Shown here: positions 23,731 to 34,519 of the stretch, piece by piece
Position numbering within the stretch: position 1 is the stretch's first letter
Layout of the letters: each line of letters opens with the position of its first letter
From: Pomphorhynchus laevis
Taxonomy: Eukaryota; Acanthocephala; Palaeacanthocephala; Echinorhynchida; Pomphorhynchidae
Direction of reading: 5' to 3'
Assembly (NCBI GenBank): GCA_012934845.2
Contig: WNNJ02002600.1
Location: 111,303 to 175,302 of the forward strand
DNA: 64,000 nt
Translations under genes and position numbers: made by a program
Notes under the pieces: model-generated
What the model saw: only the letters and a program-made list of their open reading frames with translations
Database searches by the model: none
Told to the model about the DNA's origin: nothing

Positions 23731-24279
23731 CGTTTCTGGTGTAATTGTGAGAGTATTTCAGCGTCAATGGTTGAAGGTCAGAACTGAAGAAATTTTAAAT
23801 TTTAGTCAGCTTCATTTATTTTGCGTGATAGGTGAAGATAAGGAACTACTTAATCAGATTTTGAATTATCTAATGAATATTTCAGAAACATTCGCTCCAA
23901 CACGTGTAATTGCTTCACAATCGAAATTTCCCGCTTGGTTTGATAAAGATCTGAAGCTTATGTTGAAAACTCATAATCACCTTGTGCGCGTGCCACGTTT
24001 AGATTCGAATTTAATTATTGCACTAGAGATAGTAAACTGGATGCTAAACTGTCGCAGAATGACCTTGACCGCATTTATGAATGGAGTGAAACAACGAAGA
24101 TTAAGTTAAATATAATAAAATGCGTATGTATGAGGTTAAGTAGCGTTGAGATCGATCATAGTTACCACATTGAAGGAAAGATACTATGGTGTCGGAAAAA
24201 AGGATTTTGATGTAATAATACACAATACACTAGAAACACGTTTGAATTTTGCTCGCAGTAAGGCAGTTTGAGCCTTGTA

Positions 24280-24810
24280 TTGCATCAAAAATTGCTTCTC
24301 GAGAATGAATCCTTCTGTCTTCAAACTCCTTTATTGTTCTCTGGTTCGTCCACATCTTGAGTATCGCATTCAAGCTGTTTTTCCGTGTACTAAAAAAGAA
24401 ATTACCGATATTGAATAAGTGCTTCATCGCGGGTCTTGGATTTTCTTTCACAATTCATATTCGTATGAGGACAGGTTATCCTTGTTAGGTTTATCTTCAA
24501 TGAGACAAAGATTACTGTATCTTGATCTCTTGCCAATGTGGCAGTTGTCAATTCATTTAAAGATATTCCACTAATGTTATAAAGTTTAGAACTACAAGTT
24601 GTCGTGGACATCGCCTAACCCTCTATAAATTTTCCCTAGTAAAAATCCTCGAATAATGAGATACTTCCATCGTGTAATCAACATTTGGAATGTACTACCT
24701 GAGGAAATAGCTTGTGCATCCAGCTATTCACATTTCAAACTTAAAGTGAGGAAGTGGATTCATAACAGCTCGGACCATCAATCAGTGTCGAGCTACCCAT
24801 TTGGATGATT
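24280..24810 (+). pseudogene. Family D RT C-terminus, broken
   Basis: Segments read FKLLYCSLVRPHLEYRIQAV, then a frame shift, then INIWNVLPEEIACASSYSHF and KLKVRKWIHNS. This is the classic end of CR1/Jockey-type RTs (thumb, then the I-W-N-x-L-P motif). Several interruptions are present. Confidence 0.7.
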
Positions 24811-24930
24811 ACATTGTACACTTCATTTATATCATTTTAATTTATCACTTCATTTTAATATCAACAGTGAACAGGCTGAACATTTTCGGCTTTGTCTTGC
24901 ACTCAATAAGAAAATAATAATACATAAATA

Positions 24931-25384
24931 TATCATAACATTTTCTATTCCGAGTTTTATTAAGTAAATTTATATATCGTCGCGGTCAAATCTGAACAGC
25001 CTGACACAGTCAAGTAACTCTAAAAAACACTTAAAATTTAATAAATATTTTTCTACTATTACAAACAATATATAAAAATATTCAAAAATAAAAATACTTA
25101 CACGGGAAAATCTAATTGTATTTCAATACAGTTTTACACTTTGCATTAAAATAAAGTTTGATACAAAAGCAATCCTTAACTATGTGCACCAGTCACCGCA
25201 TAAATTTTCAAATTTAGGAATTCGGATAAGGTGAAAAAATGAAGCGGGTGGAAAATATTTTTTTATTAAAATACTCAAATTGAATTTTGAACTTTTTTCT
25301 TGCAAGCATTGACTTTCATCTCTACGTTCTTCAGTAGATCGTATGTTTCTTAAGAATCGGTGAAGGTTTTAAATTTAGTCAAAT
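24931..25384. other. AT-rich spacer
   Basis: No recognisable gene or repeat beyond low-complexity AT. Confidence 0.5.
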
Positions 25385-25760
25385 AAAATTCGAATCATTT
25401 AGAGTTTTATTATTTATTAGTATTACAAGTTATAGCCAAATGGCTGTTTCAACTGATCACGTAGGAAAAATATAAAAAAAGAAAAGAAAAAAATAAGTAA
25501 ATAGCGGTTACATAATATTGTACACATCCGGAATGCCATGATCATTAATCCACTGACGCAGTTGAACTTTAAATTGAGAGAAGTCCTTGGTACATGATAT
25601 TTCTCCTGGCAACGTGTTTCAGGCGTTTAATGCTCGATGTGAGAGTCTAGCCAAACTCACTACTTTACCGCGAGGAAACTTAAATAGTTTCAATGGGTGG
25701 CCACGACGCGTCTGAGAACAAACTTTAACATAGCACGAGGGAAACCCATCTATCCCATTA
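25385..25760 (-). mobile_element. 3' end of another CR1/Jockey-like LINE (D-like)
   Basis: On the minus strand the sequence reads RRGHPLKLFKFPRGKVVSLA, a W/stop-N-T-LPGEIS motif, and FKVQLRQWINDHGIPDV, ending in a stop at about 25505. It is followed by a 3' tail with AGCCATTTGGCT and an A/T-rich end. Only the RT C-terminus and tail are present. Confidence 0.7.
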
Positions 25761-25774
25761 ACCATTCGCCATAA

Positions 25775-26155
25775 TTCGTCTTCTTATCATTGCTTTTCGC
25801 CTTATAACTTCTCATACCCCTTCATTTCTCAACCTTCCTTTTCTCGACAATTCTCGTACTGTGTATTGTGCTCTGCGTTCCCGTAATTCCCTTCTTTTAC
25901 ATGTCCCAATCTACTCTACCTCTTTTGGCTTCCGCTCTTTCGTTGTGGCTGCTCCTCTCTTGTGGAATCAACTGCCTATTCATATCCGCCAATCAACATC
26001 TATGCCGTACTTCAAACGCCAAATCCAATTCTATTTCAACAATTAACTAATTATCTGTGACTTTTGATGTTCTTTTTTGTTTGTTAGTTGTCATGTAAGC
26101 ATGCATTTTGCACGCATTTGCCACGTTAAATAAATTATTGTATTATTATAAACTA
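25775..26155 (+). mobile_element. Family A copy 3: 3' end only
   Basis: From about 25797 the sequence is essentially identical to 7189-7540 of copy 1, including the RT C-terminus frame (25861-26046) and the 3' tail hairpin. It is severely 5'-truncated. It is directly followed by DNA that matches the flank of copy 1. Confidence 0.85.
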
Positions 26156-26430
26156 CGATGAAAATTTTAATACCAGATTAATCAAAGTGAAAATGATAGT
26201 AAGATGAGTTAATCAACGTTGCGATAAAGAAATAATAAGTAAATTAAACATTAACCATCCGTGAATTATCTGTCACCATCTGTGACTTTTGATGTTCTTT
26301 TTTGTTTGTTAGTTGTCATGTAAGCATGCATTTTTCACGCATTTGCCACGTTAAATAAATTATTGTATTATTATATTATTGTATTATAAATTATTGTATA
26401 ATTATTATATACATTATTGTATTATTATTA
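26156..26430 (+). repeat. Transduced flank plus a second family A 3' tail
   Basis: 26156-26266 matches 7541-7666, the DNA downstream of copy 1, with one 2-nt insertion. At AATTATCTGT the sequence switches back into the family A 3' UTR (ATCTGTGACTTTTGATGTTC) and repeats the tail hairpin, ending in an expanded TATTATTGTATT tract. AATTAT is a junction microhomology present in both sequences. Confidence 0.75.
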
Positions 26431-26467
26431 ATTATAATAATAGAAGTATCTATTATTTAAGATGATA

Positions 26468-26558
26468 CCGACACAATAGTAAGTATCTTTCCTTCAATGT
26501 GGTAACTATGATCGATCTCAACGCTACTTAATCTCATACATACGCATTTTATTACATT
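26468..26558 (-). mobile_element. 90-bp family D fragment
   Basis: Reverse complement of about 24105-24200 of family D copy 1 (sharing CTTCAATGTGGTAACTATGA). It lies between the family A tail and an RT fragment. Confidence 0.75.
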
Positions 26559-27899
26559 TCAGACATTGAAAATCTCAATTTTAATGGAATAAAATGCACT
26601 ACCGATGGCATAGAGGTCTTGGGGTCTCCTATTGGCTCTCAGTCTTTTTTGAATGAGCAGGTTGATCAAAAATTATGTGCTTGGACAACACTTGTGGATC
26701 GCCTTCAAACGGTTGCGAATATCGATCCTCATATAGCGTATGCCGGCTTAACACATTCCTTGCAATGGAAATGGACTCATTACTTTAGGACTACTCCCTG
26801 TCGTCTTCATTCGCTCATCCCCTTAACGCATGCAATACGTAATAGTTTGCTTGTTAAAATGTTGGGGCAAGATATAGGGGACGATATGTTTACTGTAGTG
26901 TCTTCACCGATCGAGTTAGGAGGTCTTGGAATATCGGATCCTGGACATGTTGCCCTTATCGAGTTTGAGAACTCAAGCAAAGTATGCGACACATATCTAT
27001 CAGGATTGGTGTGTCAAGACCTATGGCATGCTCAACAAAATGTCGTTACCGAACTTTCCAAAAATTGAATCAAATTATTTGCTTCACGTTTAGAAGCTGT
27101 TTCAAATGCACTTCTGACACATCAATCCCTAAAATTTTCCAAAATAGGCGGATCATCAACATGGCTTAGTGCTTTACCTATTGCTTCAGAATGTGAACTT
27201 CTTACTCCACATGAATTTAGAGATTCCATAGCGGTTCGTTACGGTGTTGATCCGCTAAATGTCCCACAATGTTCTTGTGTTTGCGGTGGATCGAATAAGC
27301 TGTCTCACCTGCTATCATGCAAGCGTGGTGGACTTCCGATATTAAGACATAATGCAGTGAGAGATCTTCTTGGACATGAGCTATCAACCGTGTGCTCTAG
27401 TGTTGAAATCGAACCCAAATTACAGCCAATAGATTCCTCTATATTGTTTCAAAGAGCCACTACATGCAAAGAGAATGAAGCTCGATTAGATGTCAGCTGC
27501 TGCGGTCTCGCTGGGTCACGATATGAGCGAACGTTTATTGACGTTTGTATTTTCAATCAGCATGCCATATCGTGTCAGAGTGAACCTTCAAGTGCTTTCG
27601 ATTACCATGAGCAACGTAAACGTTCAAAATACGATGAGCGGATAATTGACGTAGAGCGTGCCGTTTTCATTCCAGTCATTTTCACGTCATCTGGTGGTAT
27701 AGGCTCCGCTGCGATGCCTTTCTTACGCACATCGACCAAGTTAAAATCCGTAAAGACGCAAACTCCTTATGCTGATTGCATATGTAAGCTAAAAAGAAAA
27801 ATTGGTTTTGTTTTATGCAAAGCTGCCTCGAATTGTATAAGAGGCGCACGATCGACGAGCCGGGCTACTGTTAAGAAAGTCACATTCGTTGACTGTTGA
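26559..27899 (+). pseudogene. RT thumb plus zinc knuckle plus endonuclease-like domain (family G type 2)
   Basis: A single frame stays open for about 1.3 kb apart from one TGA at 27066-27068. The first part (to 27065) matches the post-catalytic RT region of family G-like RTs (EVLGSPIGSQSF, IELGGLGISDPGHVALIEFE). Then comes a Cys/His knuckle, CSCVCGGSNKLSHLLSC, followed by GGLPILRHNAVRDLL and the endonuclease-like core VEIEPKLQP ... ARLDVSCCGL ... RTFIDVCIF. This arrangement recalls the restriction-like endonuclease of R2-group LINEs, whose motif is K/R-PD; here RPD reads RLD. The protein ends at 27897. Upstream RT motifs are missing, so the copy is 5'-truncated. Confidence 0.7.
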
Positions 27900-28019
27900 A
27901 ATCATGAATCGCTTATATGTTTGAACAATTTTTTTCTTAATCTTTTTCAAAAAATTACATTTTTCTTTAAAAAAATTATAATGCAATAAGATCTAGTTAA
28001 TATAGCCTCTGACCCAAAG
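27900..28019. other. Short AT-rich gap
   Basis: Only T-rich sequence is seen between the two convergent retroelement fragments. Confidence 0.5.
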
Positions 28020-28970
28020 ATGGTATCTTTAGAAATTCAAGCCACTTACGATATCAACATGATCCATCAATACACATTCGAGAACCTCTACGCAGGATTG
28101 ACTCTAACCTATTGAACTCTCACTTAGTGTACAAAAAACTTCTTGCACGCAGTACTCTATATGCGGGCGAACAAGAGCGCAGTAAAGCCGTTTGAAAACA
28201 TATGGATTAATACGATTAAATGCATTTTTGACGCAGTACATAGCTTGCAAAGCCTTGCTATAGACAAACTCTGTATTTGACCGAGATTTCAATGTCCTAT
28301 GCACCTTGATACCCAGATCCATATACTCCATGATGACATTCAGAATTGAAGTTCATATGCGAAAATGACGGTCATCACAACGCCTTCCTAATTTCACGTG
28401 GTCGCATCTGTCAATATTGATCTTCATACCAATAGCCCCACTCCATCGGTATATTTCCTTAAGGTCTTTCTGCGGGGAAATGCCAAGCGGATCAATATCA
28501 TCTACAGACCATAGTTTGAGGTCGTCAGCAAAAGCAATACAAGGACTCTGAATTCGCAGCAACAAATCGTTAAGGAACACAATAAACAGCAGAGGTCCTA
28601 GTACGGTATCCTGCGGGACACTACAGTAAACGCGTCTGGGAGTGGAAAGATGGGTGCCAACTCTCACTCTAAAGAATCGATTACGTAGGAAATCTTGAAC
28701 CCACTTACACAACATTACAGGAATGCCGTAGTTAAATAGTAATGCTACCAAGCTCTCATGCGGCACCCGATCGAATGCTCTTGAAAAGTCAATGAATACC
28801 ACATTGATTGATTGGCCGCGACTGACCGCCTCAACCCACATTTCGCGTGAAGTCAATAAGTTAGTTAAGCAGGAACGACCAGGGAGGAAACCGTGTTGAG
28901 AAGACGATATTATTCCGAGTTCCCTCAAGTGATGCCTGATCCGGGTGACGATCAAATTATCACACAATGG
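28020..28970 (-). pseudogene. Family D-like RT fragment (fingers to C-terminus)
   Basis: A minus-strand frame of 204 codons (28967-28353) carries SSQHGFLPGRSCLTNLLTS, palm VFIDFSRAFDRVPHESLVAL, a VPQDTVLGPLLF version of the VPQGSVLGP motif, and catalytic IAFADDLKLWS, then INIDRCDHVKLGR. A second piece (28331-28104) has YSKALQAMYCVKNAFNRINP and LVRPHIEYCVQEVF. A frame break lies near 28340. This is typical of CR1-like LINEs common in flatworms and other invertebrates. Endonuclease and 3' tail are missing. Confidence 0.8.
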
Positions 28971-29011
28971 TATTTAAAAAAATATAGTTTCTAATAAACA
29001 TACATTCCAGA

Positions 29012-30079
29012 TTGCTTATATTTGGTTATATTAAGTTCTTTACAATAAATAACATACAATCTAATATACGTAAAACGAGGAGAATAAAATCACGAATCAA
29101 ACGACTATATACAAATAGGTCGAAAAAAAAACAAAAGTCTCAAGTTCCTAACCATGTCGGGTCCAATACCGATGTTAGAGATGTTTCCAATGGATCTGAA
29201 CAACAAGTCCTTTGCTCAAACAATGATTGTCACACGTGGGTAAGTATTTGGACTTCAGAATCCCAGGCATCTTGCCTTGCAGACAACGAATTCTACTGTG
29301 GCTACTGTTCGGCTAAGATGATAAATACGATGAAGAGTGAAATAGAGAGTCTCAAGACAAATATATTGAAACTATCTGGCAATGCAGCGATGTCCACACA
29401 TACCTCTTCGTATTGTAATAACCTCCACTATCCTTCCACTCATAACCTTTCCTCACATCGCTTGCCACCCTCTTTATTATCATTATCCTCTATGTCTCCC
29501 GTCGTCAAACCAAATCCCTCCAAATCATCAACTGCCAGCTCTTCTATCGTGATCTCACCTACTCACGTCAGTCGTCCTCCTTTACGGAAGCGCTTTGCTT
29601 CTCGCGATCGTTGCGTCATTGTCACTAATATCACGCCTTCTAACTCCTTATCTCCACAAGCACGTCTAGACCACGATGTTTCCGCCTTCAGATCCATCCT
29701 CTCGTCTATTGTCCCTGCGGATAAACCATCCTTTTTCAAAGACATTTCTCCTGTCGCATTAATTCGTCTAAACAAATCTTCTCAATCTAATCCTTCCCAG
29801 GCCCATCTCCTAAAAATTGTTTTCAAGCATCGCTCTCACGCTTCTTCTGTCCACTCTCAACGATTCAAACTCATGTCATCTTCAACCACTCGAATTTTCC
29901 CCGATCGCGCCCCTTCTGAAATCGCTCAAATCTCTTCAGCCCGCATCGAAAAACGCCGTCGCGAGGAAAACGGCGAAACATCACTCTCCATCCGAAATAT
30001 AGACGGAAATTTTCAAGTTGTCCACACCCGTCCAAAAATTCGATGGCGCTCCATCTCTCCAATGTGTCTTCTCCACTAA
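29012..30079 (+). CDS. B1 ORF1: PHD-finger protein of a CR1-like LINE
   Basis: A frame of 355 codons. After a basic N-terminal stretch comes a PHD-type Cys/His cluster, CSNNDCHTWVSIWTSESQAS ... FYCGYCSAK, with spacing like CR1 ORF1 fingers. A short helical region follows (MKSEIESLKTNILKLS), then a long Ser/Pro/His-rich region and a basic C-terminus. No ATG lies upstream of the finger in this frame: the open frame begins at a TTG, and the first Met follows the finger. The true start is therefore lost, or initiation is non-standard. It overlaps the endonuclease frame by 37 nt. Confidence 0.75.
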   Translation: MLIFGYIKFFTINNIQSNIRKTRRIKSRIKRLYTNRSKKKQKSQVPNHVGSNTDVRDVSNGSEQQVLCSNNDCHTWVSIWTSESQASCLADNEFYCGYCSAKMINTMKSEIESLKTNILKLSGNAAMSTHTSSYCNNLHYPSTHNLSSHRLPPSLLSLSSMSPVVKPNPSKSSTASSSIVISPTHVSRPPLRKRFASRDRCVIVTNITPSNSLSPQARLDHDVSAFRSILSSIVPADKPSFFKDISPVALIRLNKSSQSNPSQAHLLKIVFKHRSHASSVHSQRFKLMSSSTTRIFPDRAPSEIAQISSARIEKRRREENGETSLSIRNIDGNFQVVHTRPKIRWRSISPMCLLH

Positions 30080-30885
30080 ACTATTTCGCCACAACACACG
30101 GTTTCCGCCTCGGTCTCCTCAACACTAGATCTATTCTCAATAAATCCGATCTTATCCTCAACCTATTCACCAAGCAATCCATCGATCTCTTCTGCCTCAC
30201 CGAATCATGGCACTCAGATTCCGACGACCTTTCCATTCGCCGTCTGCTCTCTACCGGTTGCTCCCTAGTCGAATCCGCCCGCCTCCTCAGCTTATGCCCT
30301 TCTAAATTCTCTAATCATGTCGGCATCGTCGCATTCGCGCGTCACCCCGCGTCTATTCGCAAAATCAATCCCCCTTTCCGTCCTTGCTCTTTTGAATTGC
30401 TCATATGTCGTTATTCTAACACGATCACTCTAGATCTCGCCATTGTATACCGTCCTGGTTCATCAGCTCCTACTGCCTTATTTTTTACCAAACTCGCTGA
30501 CCTCCTTTCTCATTGTTCTTTGTCCTCAATCCCTTCACTGGTTCTGGGCGACTTCAATATCCCCCTAGACCGCCCCTCTTCCACGGATTTCATTCGGTTC
30601 ATCAACATTCTATCCAACTACAATTACAAACTAATCTCCACTGCCCCCACACATATACTTGGTGGGGCACTTGACATCATCGCTGTCCCGGATCATTTTG
30701 CTGCCTACACCTCACTGTCCATCTCTGATCCTGGTCTATCCGAACACTTTCTTATCACCCTTGATCTCACTCACAATCACACCCTCCTCACACACATACA
30801 ATCCTACGTCGCCCTTGGAGAAATCTTGACCTCTCTCTTCTCCGCTCTGCCTTACTCCAATCATCTCTATCATTATCCACAATAA
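30043..30885 (+). pseudogene. B1 AP-like endonuclease (5' part of ORF2)
   Basis: The frame opens with an ATG at 30043 that overlaps the end of ORF1. It carries LGLLNTRSILNKSDLI, the catalytic FCLTESWHSDSDD, NHVGIVAFARH, AIVYRPGSSAP, the metal-binding VLGDFNIPLD and GALDIIAVPD, and ends with GLSEHFLITLD. In family A the last motif is SDH; here Asp is changed to Glu, which may impair catalysis. A frameshift after about 30790 separates it from the RT. Confidence 0.85.
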
Positions 30886-30953
30886 CATATTTATCTCCTC
30901 ACGATCTCGCCTTTCATTTCGACTCTGAACTCACATCCACTCTCGATATTCTC

Positions 30954-32938
30954 TTGCCCTTAAAGTATCACCCACACCGTCGCTTGCACCGTGCCCCATG
31001 GTTTGACATCCAATGCCTACTCTCAAAGCGTCGACTCCGCCATGCTTTTCGAGTCTATCACCGCTCTCTCAGACGTGATTTCCGCTCGATCACTCCGTCT
31101 TTCCGTGATTCCTATCTTGCTCTTCGCCGGTCTCATCTCAACCTACTACGTACCAAATGCAACTCCTTCTGGCAGCATAAAATCATCACTTCATTCAACT
31201 CTAAGACTCTCTGGCATACTTTTAACTCAATCCTTGCTCGCTCCTCTTCACGTGCAACATCAATGCCAATGATTATTCGTCATTTCTCCAGACTAAAGTA
31301 TCCACGTTGCTCTCTCACACCCCGGTCTCCATCCTATCCAACTCTGCCCAGTCTAGCCTCATCCTTCCGGAATTCTTTCATCTTCTCCCTGTCTCACCTA
31401 CAGAAGTATCATCTGTCCTCAAATCGTTGCCCAACAAAACCTCACATGCCGATCCCCTGCCTACTCACATATTAAAATCTATATGCTCATCGATATCCCC
31501 ATTTCTCACAACCTTGTTTAACTCGTCCATCCGCAGTCGTATCTTCCCTTCACACTGGAAATCTGCAATCGTTCGTCCCCTCCTTAAGAAATAATCGCTT
31601 GATCCCTTCCTTCTTTCTAGCTATCGCCCCATTTCACTACTCCCTACTCTTTCAAAGCTCTTAGAACGCCTCATCTTAATACAAATCAACGCTTATCTCT
31701 CCTCATCCAATCTGTACCCTCCTTTCCAATCCGCTTTCCGCTCTAATCACTCGACAGAAATCGCATGCATAAAAGTGTACAACGACTTACTCATTTCTCG
31801 AGACAAGGCTCTATATAGTGTTCTCATCTCCCTCGACCTCTCCTCCGCATTCGACATTGTCAACCACTCCGTCCTCCTTTCTCGCCTTCGTTATGATTAC
31901 GGCTTTTCTTCCTCCTCCGTAGCATGGTTCGCCTCATATCTATCCGACCGTTCCTTTCGCGTCTGTTCTAATTCATCATCCTCCCCTTCCATCCCTATTT
32001 TTTGCGGGGTCCCACAAGGTTCAGTCCTAGGTCCCCTGCTTTTCTCTCTTCTGCTTGGCGATCTATCTCCGTTTATCAAACCTTACTCCTTTAAGGTCAT
32101 GCAATACGCCGATGACATTCTAATCTATGCTCATGCACCCGCACATCGCATACACGATATCGGCATTTCTGCCTCCAACTGTCTTTCTTCTATCTACAAA
32201 CGTCTCTCCAATCTCCATCTCGTTCTAAACCCCGAAAAGTCCAAAATAATGTGGATCCTCCCCCGTAAACCAAACATATCTCCTCCCATTGTATATTTTG
32301 CCTCATCAATCATCCCCATAGTCTACAATCGCACTTTCTTAGCCTTCCATTTCGATGATCACCTTTCCCTTAAACCCTTCGTCCGTGACAAGGTCCGCTC
32401 ATCTAACTTAATTCTCCGTGATATCCGCCGTATCCGCCCCCTTATCGACTTCCGTTCTTGTATGTCTCTTCTTTCATCGCTTCTTTTCCCTAAAATCGAT
32501 TACTGCCTTAGCCTTTTCGTCAATTCTCCAAAATCCATCATCCTACCCCTACAACGAATAATCAACACCGCCGTTCGAGTGCTCTTTCGTCTCCGTCGCT
32601 TCGACCACACATCCACATATTTTGCCCAACTCTCCTGGCCCACCATCCACATCTGCATCAAACTCCGCCTTCTTCTCGTTACATTTCGTCTCATCGCTGT
32701 CGGCTCCCCATCGTTCATCAACCTTCCTTTCTTAGACGATACTCGCCCCAACTCGCTATCGCTTCGTTCCTGTCATACCCTCTTACTCCACGTTCCTAAT
32801 TACTCCAACAACTACGGTCTCCGATCCTTCCTCGTCGCCTCCTCACTCGCCTGGAATTAATTCCCTCTCGACGTCCGCCGCGCCCCCTCCTTTATCATAT
32901 TCAAACACCTCCTCCGTTCACACCTTCTCGACACCTGA
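30954..32938 (+). pseudogene. B1 reverse transcriptase (3' part of ORF2)
   Basis: A linker frame (30954-31290) is followed, after a frame change, by the RT frame. Seen in order are LPNKTSHADPLPTHILK, a TAA stop at 31592-31594 right after IVRPLLKK, SYRPISLLPTLSKLLERL, palm ISLDLSSAFDIVNHSVLL, GVPQGSVLGPLLFSLLLGDL, catalytic MQYADDILIYAHAP and LNPEKSKIMWILPRKP. The C-terminus ends LRSFLVASSLAWN, where a second stop (TAA, 32858) precedes the last 25 or so codons. Otherwise the frame is clean, so few substitutions separate it from an active copy. Confidence 0.85.
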
Positions 32939-33018
32939 TTCACAGTCTTGTTTTGTTGTGGTCATGTAAGCGTGCGCTGCCACGCATTTGCCACGTTAAA
33001 ATAAATCTTTTTTTTATT

Positions 33019-33573
33019 ATGTATCTAAATCACATATAAGTTTTAGCTCGATACGACACATTACGCTTTAGAGAAAATGTTCAACTTTTGAACATAAAAT
33101 TATTTTTTTCTAAAAAATCGATATAATAACCCATACTTTTTTTAATCTCACAACATCGACCATCTATCAATTAACATTTACACAAAAACGTATGAATTAA
33201 TTTATTCAGTATGTTGAAAAAATATTAATTTAAATTTTTTAAATAAATAATAATAATTAAAATTTTACCATTGCCCTTGTTAGTAGTTTGTTTACTGCAA
33301 TATTATTATAATACGATTACAAATCATATATCTACATTATTTTCAAGTTTGAGGTTTATTTAACATGTATTACGTTGTAAAACAAAATTTAATTTTTTGA
33401 ACTTCAAAATACTTTCTAAGCACTTTGGTATGATATCCTATCATCATGTTTAACTTATTATTTCCAACTTACAATAAATCAACGTATACACAAAAAATGG
33501 CATAATTACTTTATTATCTTGAATAAAAATAAATTTATTTTTAACAATTTTAAAAATTTTAAATGCTAGTATT
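33019..33573. mobile_element. Partial copy of foldback F
   Basis: Matches the interior and part of one arm of the F element at 15724-16971, in inverted orientation relative to its interior. It shares TTTTAGCTCGATACGAC, CATCTATCAATTAACATTTA and GGTATGATATCCTATCATCA. It begins right at the end of LINE B1 and lacks both F termini. Confidence 0.75.
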
Positions 33574-34519
33574 TATTATTTAAGATAGCAGGAGGAACTG
33601 CTATGTTATCAGATATTTTATATAATAAATTATATATCAATATATAATTGATATATATTAATATATTTAAAAAAATGCTAAATAAAATTCAAATAATTAA
33701 ATAATATGTAATCATTGTATATGATTTTATATAATTTATATCAAATAGGGAAATGGTTAAAATTTAAAATAAATGTCAATTTTTATGAATTGACTTAAAA
33801 ATAACTGACGATGCATAAGAATAAGGATTGGAGTTCACATTAGGAAGAACTATTTAAATTTATTTAGCAGTAAATTTCGAATTAATTTCACTGTTTAATT
33901 TACTTTTATCGTTATTATCTCAGAATATCGTAATTTATAATGTCGACATCTTCGACAAAATGTTTACATTTTTTCTAAAAATAATACTTTGATATTTATA
34001 TTTAATAATAAATGATATTAAATAATATGTTGATTCAATTTCCTTTTATTTTTATTTTAAAATGTAATTCTTCTGTGGTAGTTATTTTGTAAAACTGTTC
34101 ACCATTATTCGAATTCCTACAACGTTGTATGTACAGTTCGCTTTACAGGTACGTGAATAATTTCTTTTTATTCAAATGTTTTCATTGCTGAATAAAAATT
34201 AATTTTTTCTCCTCGTTCTATAAAAGACACAACATGCGTACTTATTTTAAGAATATTTGATCTAATTATTCTTATCTCATAACATTATTATTTTATTATT
34301 ATTTATTATTATTATTATTCTTATCTCAGATATTTTATTATTATTTTTAATTTTTATTTTATTTTTAATAATAAATTATTATTTAATATTATTTTCAAAG
34401 TTGCATTTACTTTAATCGCATGCAAAACTTTTGTTACATTTTTCGGAAAATCTAAATGGAATTTCTATTGTTGTAGAGTATTCTGTATTTTAACTGGCCT
34501 ACTTTTTACATTTGTAATA
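33574..34519. other. AT-rich region upstream of YKT6
   Basis: No gene or repeat recognised. TTGTTGTAG at about 34468-34476 could be a splice acceptor for a 5' UTR intron of YKT6, but this is speculative. Confidence 0.45.

Larger units (their letters stand above)
22430..24930 (+). mobile_element. CR1/Jockey-like LINE, family D copy 1, internally deleted
   Basis: A + strand element with a possible ORF1 remnant (22436-22860, including a helical LRKANEKLKSRLASGE), endonuclease (22945-23730), a linker (23747-24109), an RT thumb (24.11-24.25 kb), C-terminus (24.30-24.80 kb) and 3' tail ending near 24930. The RT palm with the catalytic DD is missing between 24109 and 24120. Its 3' tail, with CATTTTCGGCTTTGTCTTG, is shared with 47560-47680. 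Confidence 0.75.
28985..33012 (+). mobile_element. CR1/L2-like LINE B1, nearly full length
   Basis: In order: ORF1 with PHD finger (29012-30079), AP endonuclease (30043-30885), linker (30954-31475), RT (31307-32860 and on to 32938), and a 3' tail with GTAAGCGTGCGCTGCCACGC and CCACGTTAAAATAAA. It is clearly the same group as family A but a separate, more GC-rich subfamily. About four coding interruptions are seen, so it is fairly young but not active as it stands. Its 3' end abuts a foldback F fragment at 33019. Confidence 0.9.

Noticed and set aside
27060-27072. Single in-frame TGA in a long frame, suggesting stop-codon recoding
   Set aside because: Homologs do not suggest Trp or Sec at this place, and no other evidence for recoding exists in the window. 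An ordinary inactivating stop is simpler.
28963-28981. AATTATCACACAATGG before B1 matches part of foldback F, suggesting B1 inserted into F
   Set aside because: The same bases encode CDNLIV of the adjacent D-like RT, so the match may be chance. No matching target duplication was seen.
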